64,000 nt of DNA from Lachnospiraceae bacterium. GTDB taxonomy: Bacteria > Bacillota > Clostridia > Lachnospirales > Bianqueaceae. The stretch lies in assembly GCA_022794035.1 (NCBI GenBank), contig JAAWDX010000007.1:1-64000 (forward strand), in the 5' to 3' direction. This document shows positions 55,230-63,646 of the stretch, piece by piece (within the stretch, counting starts at the first letter, position 1; each line of letters starts with the position of its first letter). Under the pieces are notes generated by a model that made no database searches, was not told the origin of the DNA, and worked only from the letters and a program-made list of their open reading frames with translations. A program made the position numbers and the translations under genes.

Positions 55230-55273
55230 CCTTCCTCCTATATTGTGTTTTCATGCATCCGCTGAAAATCTGA

Positions 55274-56470
55274 CTAATGATTTTTTCTTTTCAGATATTC
55301 TCGCTCCATTTCCGGTGTTACTCTGGGAACATGTACAGTAATTTCCTCAACAGAAGCCGGCATCTCCTCCGAATTGCTTTTCTCTGCCTGAGAAGGTCTG
55401 TTACGACGATATTTATGTTTCTTTGAACGGGTACTATTTTTAATTTCTGATGTTATATTTCCAAACCTACGCAGCAAATTAAAAGAAAGGGAACTGATTT
55501 TATCTGCCCATGCCTGCTTGCTGCTTATCTCAAAACGAGGCTTATTTTTTTCATATACCTCATATTCCTTTTTAATGCGCGCATATAGTTCCGCAGCCGC
55601 TTCCGCCCCTATATCCAGCATTTTAACCACAACAATTGCTTTATGGTCTAGTTTTCTAGGCCCGGCCTGCACCGCCTTTACGTTTGTAATGGTAATATAG
55701 GGACCAATATATTTTCCTTTACGATAAAATTCAATAATCGCATACGATTCCTGTCCCTGCAGCTGATAAAACGAAAGATCCTCCAGTGCTTCAAAAAGCG
55801 GCTGTAAATCCTGCTTGCGAACTCCGTTTCTGACCTCCCGATAGCTTTCTACATAATTAACCGTCCACTCTTCCTTAGTAGGAAGCCATCGTTTTTTTTC
55901 TTCTTCATAAGGCCGACCAGCCCGATACACCACATGGTATAGCGGAACAAAAAATAAAAGCAGAAACTCGCCAATCCATACAATCAAAAGAGGAATTCCT
56001 TTTAAAATTTCTCCATTGATGCTTAAAGAGCCGTAGGGCAGGATATCTACAATAGCAGAGAATAAAGCGACCGGACTCACAAAAAGCTCCCACCAGCGTT
56101 CTAACAAAAGGGGAAACTGAAGATGGTAAGCCCATACCTCTTTCGCACCTTTCTGCCATGAATCCTGTACCAAATTCACAAAAAAGACCCAACTGCTATA
56201 ATATGATATAAATAATATAAGCACCGTGACCAGCAGCACAATCCTAGTGTTTCGTATTTTTGTTTTTCTTACCAGCCAAATCAGGGATCCTGAAATCGAA
56301 AACACATAACCGACGACTACCAAACTTCTCAGGAGCATATTGGATATCAAGCCCAGCAGATAGATATACGCAGCGCCTAATAAAAAGCCGATTCCTAAAC
56401 CGCCTGCCAAAAATATCGCTACATTGCCGGCTGTGTATTGGCCTGATGCTTTATAGCTTTGACCTATCAA
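55274..56470 (-). CDS. Polytopic membrane protein with cytosolic C-terminal domain, unknown
   Basis: I do not recognise this 398-residue family. Five hydrophobic segments lie at about 17-41, 46-67, 77-100, 128-145 and 160-182. The remainder is soluble, with a basic patch (about 345-360, repeated Arg and Lys) and an acidic end. The middle part (about 220-300) looks like a small alpha/beta domain. The start is TTG at 56470, seven bases after AGGAGG, a rare start choice in this window. The gene lies between ppk and ftsH with its own promoter, so neighbours give little hint of function. Confidence 0.75.
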   Translation of the reverse strand: MIGQSYKASGQYTAGNVAIFLAGGLGIGFLLGAAYIYLLGLISNMLLRSLVVVGYVFSISGSLIWLVRKTKIRNTRIVLLVTVLILFISYYSSWVFFVNLVQDSWQKGAKEVWAYHLQFPLLLERWWELFVSPVALFSAIVDILPYGSLSINGEILKGIPLLIVWIGEFLLLFFVPLYHVVYRAGRPYEEEKKRWLPTKEEWTVNYVESYREVRNGVRKQDLQPLFEALEDLSFYQLQGQESYAIIEFYRKGKYIGPYITITNVKAVQAGPRKLDHKAIVVVKMLDIGAEAAAELYARIKKEYEVYEKNKPRFEISSKQAWADKISSLSFNLLRRFGNITSEIKNSTRSKKHKYRRNRPSQAEKSNSEEMPASVEEITVHVPRVTPEMEREYLKRKNH

Positions 56471-56525
56471 GCAACTCCCTCCTATTCTTCTTGCTCAGCA
56501 TACGTTAAGTTGAACCTATGTTAGT

Positions 56526-56554
56526 AGTATATCATACTTTCCTTCTGCTCACAA
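56526..56554 (-). promoter_or_regulatory. Promoter overlapping the ppk stop codon
   Basis: TTGTGA (56549-56554) and TATACT (56526-56531) on the minus strand are 17 bp apart. The -35 box overlaps the last codons of ppk. Confidence 0.6.
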
Positions 56555-58654
56555 CTCATTCTTAGCCGTAACCGGCTGAAACTCCTGTTTTTCTTCTTTA
56601 TTTTCCTTTATTCTGCTTTCCTCTATCGCCAACTGATAAAATGCTTCCTGTGCGTTAACTGGTTTTTTACTGCGTGTGCCAGTCTTGCTGTACCCTCCTT
56701 CTTGATCCATCATTCGGGCCTTTCGATTATCTAAAAGCATTAAATCGAGACATGCCTGCAGCCGTTTTTTATGTCTTTCCTCCTCTACCGGGAACAGCAG
56801 TTCAATCCTCCGGTCCAGATTGCGAGGCATCCAGTCCGCGCTTGAAAGATAGAACTCTTCATGTCCGTCATTATAAAAATAGTATACCCGGCTATGCTCT
56901 AAAAGCCATCCCACAATACTGCGCACCCGGATGTTTTCTGATACGCCGGCAATACCAGGCTTGAGGCAGCAAATTCCGCGTACAATCAAATCAATCTGTA
57001 CGCCTGCACAGGAGGCAGCATACAATGCCTGTATAATCTCTGTATCCAGCAAAGAATTCATTTTTGCTATAATTCTAGCCTTTTTTCCCTTGCGAGCCAA
57101 ATTTTCTTCTCTCTGAATTAAGGCTAAAAATTTCTTTCTAAGCCCTGTCGGCGCCATCGTCAATTTATAAAAGCTGGGAGCATCTCCGTATCCTGATAGA
57201 CAGTTAAACAGTGCAGAGGCATCCGCTCCATAAGACTCTTTGCAGGTAAAAAGTCCCATATCCGTATACAATCGAGCCGTTACATCATTATAATTTCCCG
57301 TTCCCAAGTGAACATACCGCCGGATGCCTTCTTCTTCACGGCGCACCACAAGCGTAATTTTGCAGTGAGTCTTTAAGCCAATCAAGCCATAAATTACATG
57401 ACACCCGGCTTTTTCCAGGCGTCTGGCCCAGTGAATGTTATTTTCTTCATCAAATCTGGCCTTTACTTCGACTAATACCGTTACCTGCTTGCCATTCTCG
57501 GCTGCCCTAGCCAGCGCTTTGATAATCGGAGACTGTCCGCTTACCCTATACAGGGTTTGCTTAATGGCCAGAACCTGCGAATCATCTGCCGCCTTTTCAA
57601 TAAATTTAACAACACTGTCAAAAGATTCATAGGGATGGTGCAGCAAAATATCATTTTTACGAATGGCCTCAAAAATATCGGTTTCTCCCTGAAGCTCTTT
57701 CGGAACCTGCGGCACCAAAGCCCCATATTGCAGATGCATATAACCGGGAATCTTAGAAAGCTTAGAGACAAATGCCAGATCAAGAGGCCCATGAATCTCG
57801 TATACATCGCGTCCCGGCACATCTAGTTCCTTTTGAAGATACGCCAAAATCGCTTCATCTGCCTGACTTTCTATCTCTAAGCGTACAGCCTGTCCCCATT
57901 TTCTCTTTTTAATGGATTTTTCCATCTCTTTTAGCAGATCCGGCGCATCCTCTTCATGAATTGCCATATCTGCATTCCTGGTAATGCGATAATAGGCTGT
58001 CTGCTTGATTTTCTGCTTAGGAAAGATTTTAGAAAGATGCATCCTAATTACATCCTCCAGCAGAATATAGCTATCCTTCTGCCTCAGAGGCACCAGACGA
58101 GACAGTACAGCCGGCACCTGCACAGTGGCAAAGGTATCAATTCCCTCTTGCCTTTCAATAAGCAGGGCAATATTTAAACTACGGTTTAAAATCAACGGAA
58201 ACGGCCTGCTCACATCCACTGCCATAGGCGTAAGCACCGGATAAATCTCCTGTAAAAAGTACTCCTCCAAATAGTCTCTTTCCTGCTGCGAAAGCTGTTT
58301 GGGCTGAAGCAATTGAATGCCTGCTTTTTTAAGCTGCGGCATCAGACTTTGATTATAAATTTCATATTGATCATCCAGCATTTTATGCGCTCTGGCAATG
58401 ACCCTTTTCATTTGCTGCCGCGGCGATAGACCGGCCGCATCCTTTTTCTCGATTCCTGCCTGTACCTGATCATATAAAGATCCAACCCGTACCATAAAAA
58501 ATTCATCCAAGTTAGAAGTTACGATCGCCAGAAACTTAAATCGCTCTAATAAAGGATTTTTTTTATCTTTCGCTTCTTCCATAACGCGCTCATTAAACTC
58601 TAACCAGCTTAATTCCCGGCTAATAAAATATTCTGGATTTTCAAATTGACTCAT
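56549..58654 (-). CDS. ppk1: Polyphosphate kinase 1
   Basis: Ppk1 polymerises the ATP gamma-phosphate into polyphosphate and can work in reverse. The 701-residue protein has the N-terminal helical domain (YFISRELSWLEFNERV), the head domain and two phospholipase-D-like domains, with conserved histidines in LKTHCKI and EHSRVYYFYND. The last ~45 residues form a charged tail. It lies 24 bases downstream of the Ppx/GppA gene, so polyphosphate synthesis and turnover are co-expressed. Confidence 0.95.
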   Translation of the reverse strand: MSQFENPEYFISRELSWLEFNERVMEEAKDKKNPLLERFKFLAIVTSNLDEFFMVRVGSLYDQVQAGIEKKDAAGLSPRQQMKRVIARAHKMLDDQYEIYNQSLMPQLKKAGIQLLQPKQLSQQERDYLEEYFLQEIYPVLTPMAVDVSRPFPLILNRSLNIALLIERQEGIDTFATVQVPAVLSRLVPLRQKDSYILLEDVIRMHLSKIFPKQKIKQTAYYRITRNADMAIHEEDAPDLLKEMEKSIKKRKWGQAVRLEIESQADEAILAYLQKELDVPGRDVYEIHGPLDLAFVSKLSKIPGYMHLQYGALVPQVPKELQGETDIFEAIRKNDILLHHPYESFDSVVKFIEKAADDSQVLAIKQTLYRVSGQSPIIKALARAAENGKQVTVLVEVKARFDEENNIHWARRLEKAGCHVIYGLIGLKTHCKITLVVRREEEGIRRYVHLGTGNYNDVTARLYTDMGLFTCKESYGADASALFNCLSGYGDAPSFYKLTMAPTGLRKKFLALIQREENLARKGKKARIIAKMNSLLDTEIIQALYAASCAGVQIDLIVRGICCLKPGIAGVSENIRVRSIVGWLLEHSRVYYFYNDGHEEFYLSSADWMPRNLDRRIELLFPVEEERHKKRLQACLDLMLLDNRKARMMDQEGGYSKTGTRSKKPVNAQEAFYQLAIEESRIKENKEEKQEFQPVTAKNEL

Positions 58655-58677
58655 GACTATGATTTCCTCCTTTTATC

Positions 58678-60240
58678 TTATCCAGGCATCCGTTTGGTAT
58701 ATACCTTTAACTCTGGCTCTAAACTGAAAACCTCTCTAAACAATCCCTGTGTATGCTGAAACATCCATTCTTCCAGCACCGCATTTTCTTTCGTAAAGGC
58801 CTGTATGATAAAGGATTCTCCTTTTAGTTTAATGACAAGATCATATAATTTTTGCTTATGACTATAATCCAAAGCATTTGCAGCCTGCAGCATTGCCAAG
58901 AGCTTAGATACGGCCATACGGCTTTTTTTATTTAATGCCTTATATGCTTCATCCTCTGCCTTTGGTTCTCCTGCTTCATGATAGCGAACCAAAACTACCA
59001 GCTGTCGCTGCTCCTCCTCTGAGATTCCGATTAAATCCATATGCATGAGCAAATCTGCTCCGCACTGTGCATGATTGGCTAGATTGATTTGCTTGCCGAT
59101 ATCATGCAAAAGTGCTCCCATTTCCAGCAGTAATCGGTGTCGATTCGTCAGGCTCTGTTTTTTCCCCAAATGATCGAAAATTAAAAGTGCATTTTTCGCC
59201 ACTTCTTCTACATGATTCATAGAGATATAATATTGGCGTGCGGTAGCACGAATATACTGTAGGAGTTCCTCCTCCATCTCCGTATCTTCTTTTTCACGGC
59301 TCATCTCATATAAAATTCCATTTGATAGCCCAACAGACGGACAATATACCTTTTTTGCGCCGGCGGCGCTTATAAATGCCTGTACTATCATCATGGCGGG
59401 CAGCAGCATTTCTGCTCGTTCAAATCCCAAATCAAACTCATCTCGTATTTGCTGAGCATTCATGAAATGCATCTTTTCATATAGCTGTCTGAAAACTGCC
59501 TGATCTAGGCTTCTCTCGTTTTGAGGCTTGCCTTCACCACCGCAGATGCGGTACAGTACGTCTACCTCTTCTCCTGTGATCACTAAATGGCGAAAGCCTT
59601 TCTGCATAGGCAAAATCAGCTCCTGAATATATCCATATATATATTCTTTTAAAAGCCTTGTATATTCCATTGTTTTAAGCTCTGCAGAAGATAGGAGCTG
59701 ACGGATCCGAAGCGCTCCCATATTGATATTCTGGCTATACTGCATACCGTCCGGTGCATAGGCGGCAACCTGTACGCCTCCGGAGCCAATATTGACGATT
59801 AAAAGCCCCCCTTTTTTCAGCTTATCATAAGAAGGCAGAGCGTTTCGCACGGCCTGCTGCGTCAGGAACCGCTCCTGCGAAGCATGAATCATTTCGATGG
59901 TAAAGCCAGTATTGGCTTTAATTTGATCGATCACATATTCCCGGTTAAGTGCTTCTCGGATTGCTCCGGTAGCCACAACCTTGTATTTTTTCACCTTATA
60001 TTCTCGTAGAAGCTGTCGGAAGCCCAGTAGGTTTTTAGAAAGGGCGCGCATCATCTCAGGACTGATCCTTCCCTCCGAAAAGGTTTCTCGTCCGATCGGA
60101 AGCGTTTTTGTAACCGATTCTAAAATCTTCAGCTGCTCTCCCTCTGTCTTGTCTGCTATCTTGAGCTGCATAAAAGCACTGCCAATGTCAATGACACCCA
60201 GCAAGGCACTCTTCCTTGCTTTTCCCTGCAATTTTTCCAT
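58678..60240 (-). CDS. ppx: Ppx/GppA-family phosphatase with C-terminal HD domain
   Basis: The N-terminal ASKHA-fold halves start at GVIDIGSAFMQLKI (about 15-28) and IVNIGSGGVQVAAY (148-161). A C-terminal HD domain follows (HDIG near residue 390, with a later RYHEAGE). The family hydrolyses polyphosphate or pppGpp. The usual second phosphate loop DIGGGSTE is changed to NIGSGGVQ, and the EEA catalytic segment reads SQERF (121-125), with Glu123 kept. The 520 residues are typical of HD-containing members. It is co-transcribed with ppk1. Confidence 0.88.
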   Translation of the reverse strand: MEKLQGKARKSALLGVIDIGSAFMQLKIADKTEGEQLKILESVTKTLPIGRETFSEGRISPEMMRALSKNLLGFRQLLREYKVKKYKVVATGAIREALNREYVIDQIKANTGFTIEMIHASQERFLTQQAVRNALPSYDKLKKGGLLIVNIGSGGVQVAAYAPDGMQYSQNINMGALRIRQLLSSAELKTMEYTRLLKEYIYGYIQELILPMQKGFRHLVITGEEVDVLYRICGGEGKPQNERSLDQAVFRQLYEKMHFMNAQQIRDEFDLGFERAEMLLPAMMIVQAFISAAGAKKVYCPSVGLSNGILYEMSREKEDTEMEEELLQYIRATARQYYISMNHVEEVAKNALLIFDHLGKKQSLTNRHRLLLEMGALLHDIGKQINLANHAQCGADLLMHMDLIGISEEEQRQLVVLVRYHEAGEPKAEDEAYKALNKKSRMAVSKLLAMLQAANALDYSHKQKLYDLVIKLKGESFIIQAFTKENAVLEEWMFQHTQGLFREVFSLEPELKVYTKRMPG

Positions 60241-60245
60241 AGTGC

Positions 60246-60704
60246 TTATTCCTTTCTCTTCCGTAAGTCAGCAAAGAAGCGCTGCATCAGCTCTCGGCTT
60301 TCTTCTTCCAGAAGCCCCCGTACCACCTGTACCTGATGGTTAAATTTTGTTTCCTCCAATAGGTTCATAATTGAACCGGCGCATCCTGCTTTTGGATTCA
60401 TCGCTCCCAATACGACTCTGGGAATCCGGGCCTGTACAATAGCTCCGGCGCACATGGGGCAAGGCTCCAGCGTAATATACATGCTGCATTCTTCTAAACG
60501 CCAGTCCCCCAAATATACGGCAGCCTGATGGATGGCTTCAATCTCAGCATGGCACAAAGGATTCCCTTTTTGATTGCGCTTATTATATCCCTCTCCAATT
60601 ATCTGATCTTTATATACGACAACAGCACCAATCGGCGTCTCATCTTCTTCTGCTGCCTGCTGGGCAAGCGCTAACGCCCGCCGCATATATCTTTCATCGT
60701 CCAT
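60246..60704 (-). CDS. tadA: tRNA-specific adenosine deaminase
   Basis: TadA converts the wobble adenosine of tRNA-Arg(ACG) to inosine. The zinc site uses His52 in HAE (52-54, catalytic Glu54) and Cys82 and Cys85 in PCPMC. The ATG at 60704 has AAGGAG about seven bases upstream and gives 152 residues; the ATG at 60740 has no ribosome site and lies in the promoter region. It ends five bases before the Ppx/GppA start. Confidence 0.96.
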   Translation of the reverse strand: MDDERYMRRALALAQQAAEEDETPIGAVVVYKDQIIGEGYNKRNQKGNPLCHAEIEAIHQAAVYLGDWRLEECSMYITLEPCPMCAGAIVQARIPRVVLGAMNPKAGCAGSIMNLLEETKFNHQVQVVRGLLEEESRELMQRFFADLRKRKE

Positions 60705-60730
60705 AACGTTCTCCTTGGTATAGTTAAGCA

Positions 60731-60759
60731 ATTTTACCAAAAAAACATAAAAAAATCAA
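60731..60759 (-). promoter_or_regulatory. Promoter upstream of tadA
   Basis: TTGATT (60754-60759) and TAAAAT (60731-60736) are 17 bp apart on the minus strand, in the 62-base gap after spmB. It may drive tadA-ppx-ppk1. Confidence 0.55.
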
Positions 60760-60766
60760 GTATGGG

Positions 60767-61297
60767 TTAATAAAAGATCCAATACGTCAGGAAAATAGAG
60801 GCGCCGATCCCTGCCAAATTTGAAATAAGTGCCCCGGAAAGCGTGTACCGCGTATCCTTTACTCGGATTGCCATAAAATACACGGACATCGTATATAAAA
60901 TCGTTTCTGTAGAGCCAACCATAACCCCGGCCATTCTTCCCTCTAAAGAATCCGGCCCAAAGGTTTTTAATATATCCAAAATCAATCCGGTAGCCGCTGA
61001 CGAAGAGACTACCTTCGTAAGCGCTACCGGCAAAAGGGGCTCAGGCATCCAGATCATACGGCTGACCGGCGTCAGCAGCCGAGCCAGTAAATCCAGGGTA
61101 CCGGATGCTCTGAGTGCTCCTACGGCGACCATGAGCCCTAAAAAGGTAGGGAGAATATCCACGACTACTTGAAACCCTTCGTTGACTCCCACTACAAAGC
61201 TTTCCATTACTTTTACCTTTTTAAGACGTGCATATAAAATGATCCATAAAAAAACCGCCGGGATCATCCAGTCGGACATCAAAGCCAATATCTTCAT
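60767..61297 (-). CDS. spmB: Spore maturation protein B
   Basis: The 176-residue protein has four to five membrane helices and the nucleoside-recognition domain seen in SpmB (PTFLGLMVAVGALRASG, then VALTKVVSSSAATGL and MVGSTETILYTMSVYF). It should act with SpmA in spore core dehydration. The ATG shares one base with the stop of the amidase gene (TGATG), so it is coupled to a cell-wall hydrolase gene, which fits sporulation. Its partner spmA lies about 56 kb away. Confidence 0.92.
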   Translation of the reverse strand: MKILALMSDWMIPAVFLWIILYARLKKVKVMESFVVGVNEGFQVVVDILPTFLGLMVAVGALRASGTLDLLARLLTPVSRMIWMPEPLLPVALTKVVSSSAATGLILDILKTFGPDSLEGRMAGVMVGSTETILYTMSVYFMAIRVKDTRYTLSGALISNLAGIGASIFLTYWIFY

Positions 61298-61902
61298 CAG
61301 CTCATTCCAAAATAAGCTAGGATCCCTTGATAGATCCCCTGCGCAAACAGATCCGGCCTCTGAGACAGCAGCGCCGCATCTTCGGTATTCGTCAAAAATC
61401 CCATTTCTACCAGTACCGCCGGCATACTTGTATTTCTGAGTACATACAGGCGCGGATTGATCATAACACCCCGATTGCGAAGCCCTGTAGTATCATGCAT
61501 GCCAATTAAAATTTGCTCTGCCAGCGGATAGGCAGCGCTTTGCTCGCTGTATACATAAGCCTCGCTCCCGCTCGCATTGGGATTCGGATTAGAATTGCAA
61601 TGCAGGCTGATAAAATAATCTGCTCCCCATGCGTTAGCAGCTGTTACTCTTGCCTGCAGGCTGGATGTACTTGACGTTGCCTCCTTACTTCCTAGATGAG
61701 TTTCCGGGGTTGGTCTGGATACCTGTACCTCAAAATTACCATTATTCTCTAAAAGTGCCTCCAGCTCTTTTCCAACTGTATAATTGATATCCTGCTCTCT
61801 GAGCCCGTTTGCCTCTGCTCCTGCATTGGGATTAGTAGGATTATGCCCCTGATCAATAAAAATACGAATCAAGCCGACCACCTCATTAAGTCTTTGCTTC
61901 AT
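61297..61902 (-). CDS. N-acetylmuramoyl-L-alanine amidase, Amidase_3 (CwlD-like)
   Basis: The zinc amidase fold fills the protein: DQGHNP (first His, about 17-22), GAEANG (Glu, about 27-32), SLHCNS (second His) and VEMGFLTN (catalytic Glu). It lacks a signal peptide or wall-binding repeats. CwlD removes peptide side chains to start cortex muramic-lactam formation; the coupling to spmB and the PdaA-like deacetylase elsewhere fit this. The start is uncertain: ATG at 61902 has little ribosome site, while TTG at 61872, after GAGGT, would give a 191-residue protein beginning just before FIDQGHN. Confidence 0.88.
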   Translation of the reverse strand: MKQRLNEVVGLIRIFIDQGHNPTNPNAGAEANGLREQDINYTVGKELEALLENNGNFEVQVSRPTPETHLGSKEATSSTSSLQARVTAANAWGADYFISLHCNSNPNPNASGSEAYVYSEQSAAYPLAEQILIGMHDTTGLRNRGVMINPRLYVLRNTSMPAVLVEMGFLTNTEDAALLSQRPDLFAQGIYQGILAYFGMS

Positions 61903-61965
61903 GATATGATCGGCTCTTTGATTTTATGCCATAGGAAGTTGCATCATTCCCCCGCTGGTCTATGC

Positions 61966-63102
61966 CTATTGGGGCATACGCCAGCGAATCCATTCAATGG
62001 ACGCTGTTCCCCAGTAATTTCCAGCCTCGCTTTGAACTTTCTTTCTATTCATATAGTATACAGTAAACAGATCGCCGTTTGCCAGCTCTGTAGTGCAAGG
62101 ATATCCCAGATCCGCTGTTTCTCCCTTGTCCCAGAGCGTATAGCCCTTAGTCCAGCTTCTTCCTTCATCCCAACTCACCATCGCTTCTAGCCCATAGGGC
62201 GGTTTGCGTCTGCCATAAGAACAAATCACAGCGCCGGAAGAATGACGCAGCAAGTGAGGCGGCGCTCCTTCTGCTCCTGTCGGCGCCGGTATACTCCATG
62301 TTTTTCCTCCATCCTCTGAGATGGATTGCAGTATTGAAAAAATACGCTCTTCATAAGGCTTTCCCGGCTCATCAATTCGGATATGTAATAGCAGCTTGCT
62401 CGCTGCATCCCCCTTTGACGGCAGCTCAAGAATATGAGGCTCTGCATAATTACAAAATGAAAACTCAGGACATTTAGGAATATCAGCCAATTTATGAAAA
62501 TGATATCCATCTTTGCTGTGATATACGGCAATCGGAAAATTCGGATCTTTTGGGCCCACCGGAGTCCCTGCATAGATCAAGGAACCATCTGCTAATAAAT
62601 TGGGACCATGCGGAGCACTCACAGGCACCTTGATTGGCTCCTGCCACGAAAATCCATTATCGCTACTCACACTGATCAAGGATCCTAAATATTGCTGCTC
62701 CATCTCATCTGTTACATTGGATACATAGGCCTTGACCATCTCTGTACGCTCTCGTGGACCATATACCCCTCTGTCAGCCTCTTTTTTCTGAAAGGCACGC
62801 GAGTTATTGAATGTGGAAAGCAGCATTTTTTGGTTTCCCATATATAAAATACCGGCATCCCGATCATCCAGCGGTGTATCAATGCCAATGATCGGTGCTG
62901 ACCAGGTCCTGCCTTCATCCCGGCTCTTTCTTAATAATACTTTACCGTATGGACAAACATGCATAATCCGATTGCCTGAAAAGGCAACCACCAGATCTCC
63001 CTCGGCATCCTTTGTCACAGAGGGCCATGCGGCATATCCCAGTACTCGATTGGGCTGTGCCATCACTGTTCCCTGTGCGATTACTTTCACGGATTGATTC
63101 AT
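61966..63102 (-). CDS. Sialidase-family (BNR/Asp-box) beta-propeller protein
   Basis: The 378-residue protein carries four clear Asp-box motifs (S-x-D-x-G-x-T/S-W): SRDEGRTW (60-67), SSDNGFSW (146-153), SEDGGKTW (262-269) and SWDEGRSW (310-317), with one degenerate copy near 196. This indicates a six-bladed propeller of the sialidase or exo-glycosidase type. No signal peptide or carbohydrate-binding domain is seen, so it is probably cytoplasmic and may act on imported oligosaccharides. It could also be a non-sialidase member; catalytic arginines cannot be assigned with confidence from sequence alone. Confidence 0.85.
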   Translation of the reverse strand: MNQSVKVIAQGTVMAQPNRVLGYAAWPSVTKDAEGDLVVAFSGNRIMHVCPYGKVLLRKSRDEGRTWSAPIIGIDTPLDDRDAGILYMGNQKMLLSTFNNSRAFQKKEADRGVYGPRERTEMVKAYVSNVTDEMEQQYLGSLISVSSDNGFSWQEPIKVPVSAPHGPNLLADGSLIYAGTPVGPKDPNFPIAVYHSKDGYHFHKLADIPKCPEFSFCNYAEPHILELPSKGDAASKLLLHIRIDEPGKPYEERIFSILQSISEDGGKTWSIPAPTGAEGAPPHLLRHSSGAVICSYGRRKPPYGLEAMVSWDEGRSWTKGYTLWDKGETADLGYPCTTELANGDLFTVYYMNRKKVQSEAGNYWGTASIEWIRWRMPQ

Positions 63103-63171
63103 GATATTCCCTGCTTTCTATCCTAAAATATTTCACATTTCGGCAAGTATATCACAGATCCAGGCTTTCTT

Positions 63172-63594
63172 CTACTGCAAATGATAACTTTCACATAAAA
63201 GAACTAACTCCTGTTTGTCCTCTGCCATAATTCCCTGAATCAGCTGAATCCGGTCCTGTTCATTCAAATACTCTGAAATCTGCCTCAGCTCCTGACATAG
63301 TACTCCTTCCTGATTATAAAGGCCAATCTTGCCATCCTTCATCTTCATCGTACAAGGAAAGGTAAGGGGCGGTGCCTCTGGTTCTAATTCAATCGGTTCT
63401 GTCATTTGCTGCGCAGCAGCAGCCACCTCCTCTGTCATAACAACCACCGCCTGCTCTTCTCTTAGGTCCTCTCGCTGTGCCTGCTCTGCCCATTGATTCA
63501 CATAGTAAAACCATACATAAGTAAGCAATACAAATAATACACTTAATCCCCAAACGCTTATCCAAAGCTTTTTAGAAAGTAACTGCCGGAACAT
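63172..63594 (-). CDS. Small membrane-anchored protein with BofC-like C-terminal region
   Basis: The 140-residue protein has one N-terminal membrane helix (about 10-31), an acidic Glu/Gln/Ala linker (about 37-72) and a compact C-terminal domain (about 78-140) ending ELVLLCESYHL. That end resembles the C-terminal domain of the sporulation protein BofC (bypass-of-forespore C). This is a pattern-based guess. It lies directly downstream of a spoVB-type gene. Its start codon is buried in a hairpin. Confidence 0.65.
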   Translation of the reverse strand: MFRQLLSKKLWISVWGLSVLFVLLTYVWFYYVNQWAEQAQREDLREEQAVVVMTEEVAAAAQQMTEPIELEPEAPPLTFPCTMKMKDGKIGLYNQEGVLCQELRQISEYLNEQDRIQLIQGIMAEDKQELVLLCESYHLQ

Positions 63595-63632
63595 ACTCTC
63601 GCCTCCTTTTGAGAAAGTATGTCCCGGCAGTT
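63581..63632 (-). promoter_or_regulatory. Hairpin that sequesters the start codon of the BofC-like gene
   Basis: AACTGCCGG (63581-63589) pairs with CCGGCAGTT (63624-63632) and ACATACT (63591-63597) with AGTATGT (63616-63622), separated by one mismatch. The ATG (63592-63594) lies in the stem and the AAAGGAGG ribosome site in the loop. No T-run follows, so it is not a terminator. Confidence 0.6.
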
Positions 63633-63646
63633 GATTATTTATACCT

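Noticed and set aside
61961-61978. A terminator after the sialidase-like gene
   Set aside because: The stem is only six base pairs and no T-run follows it.
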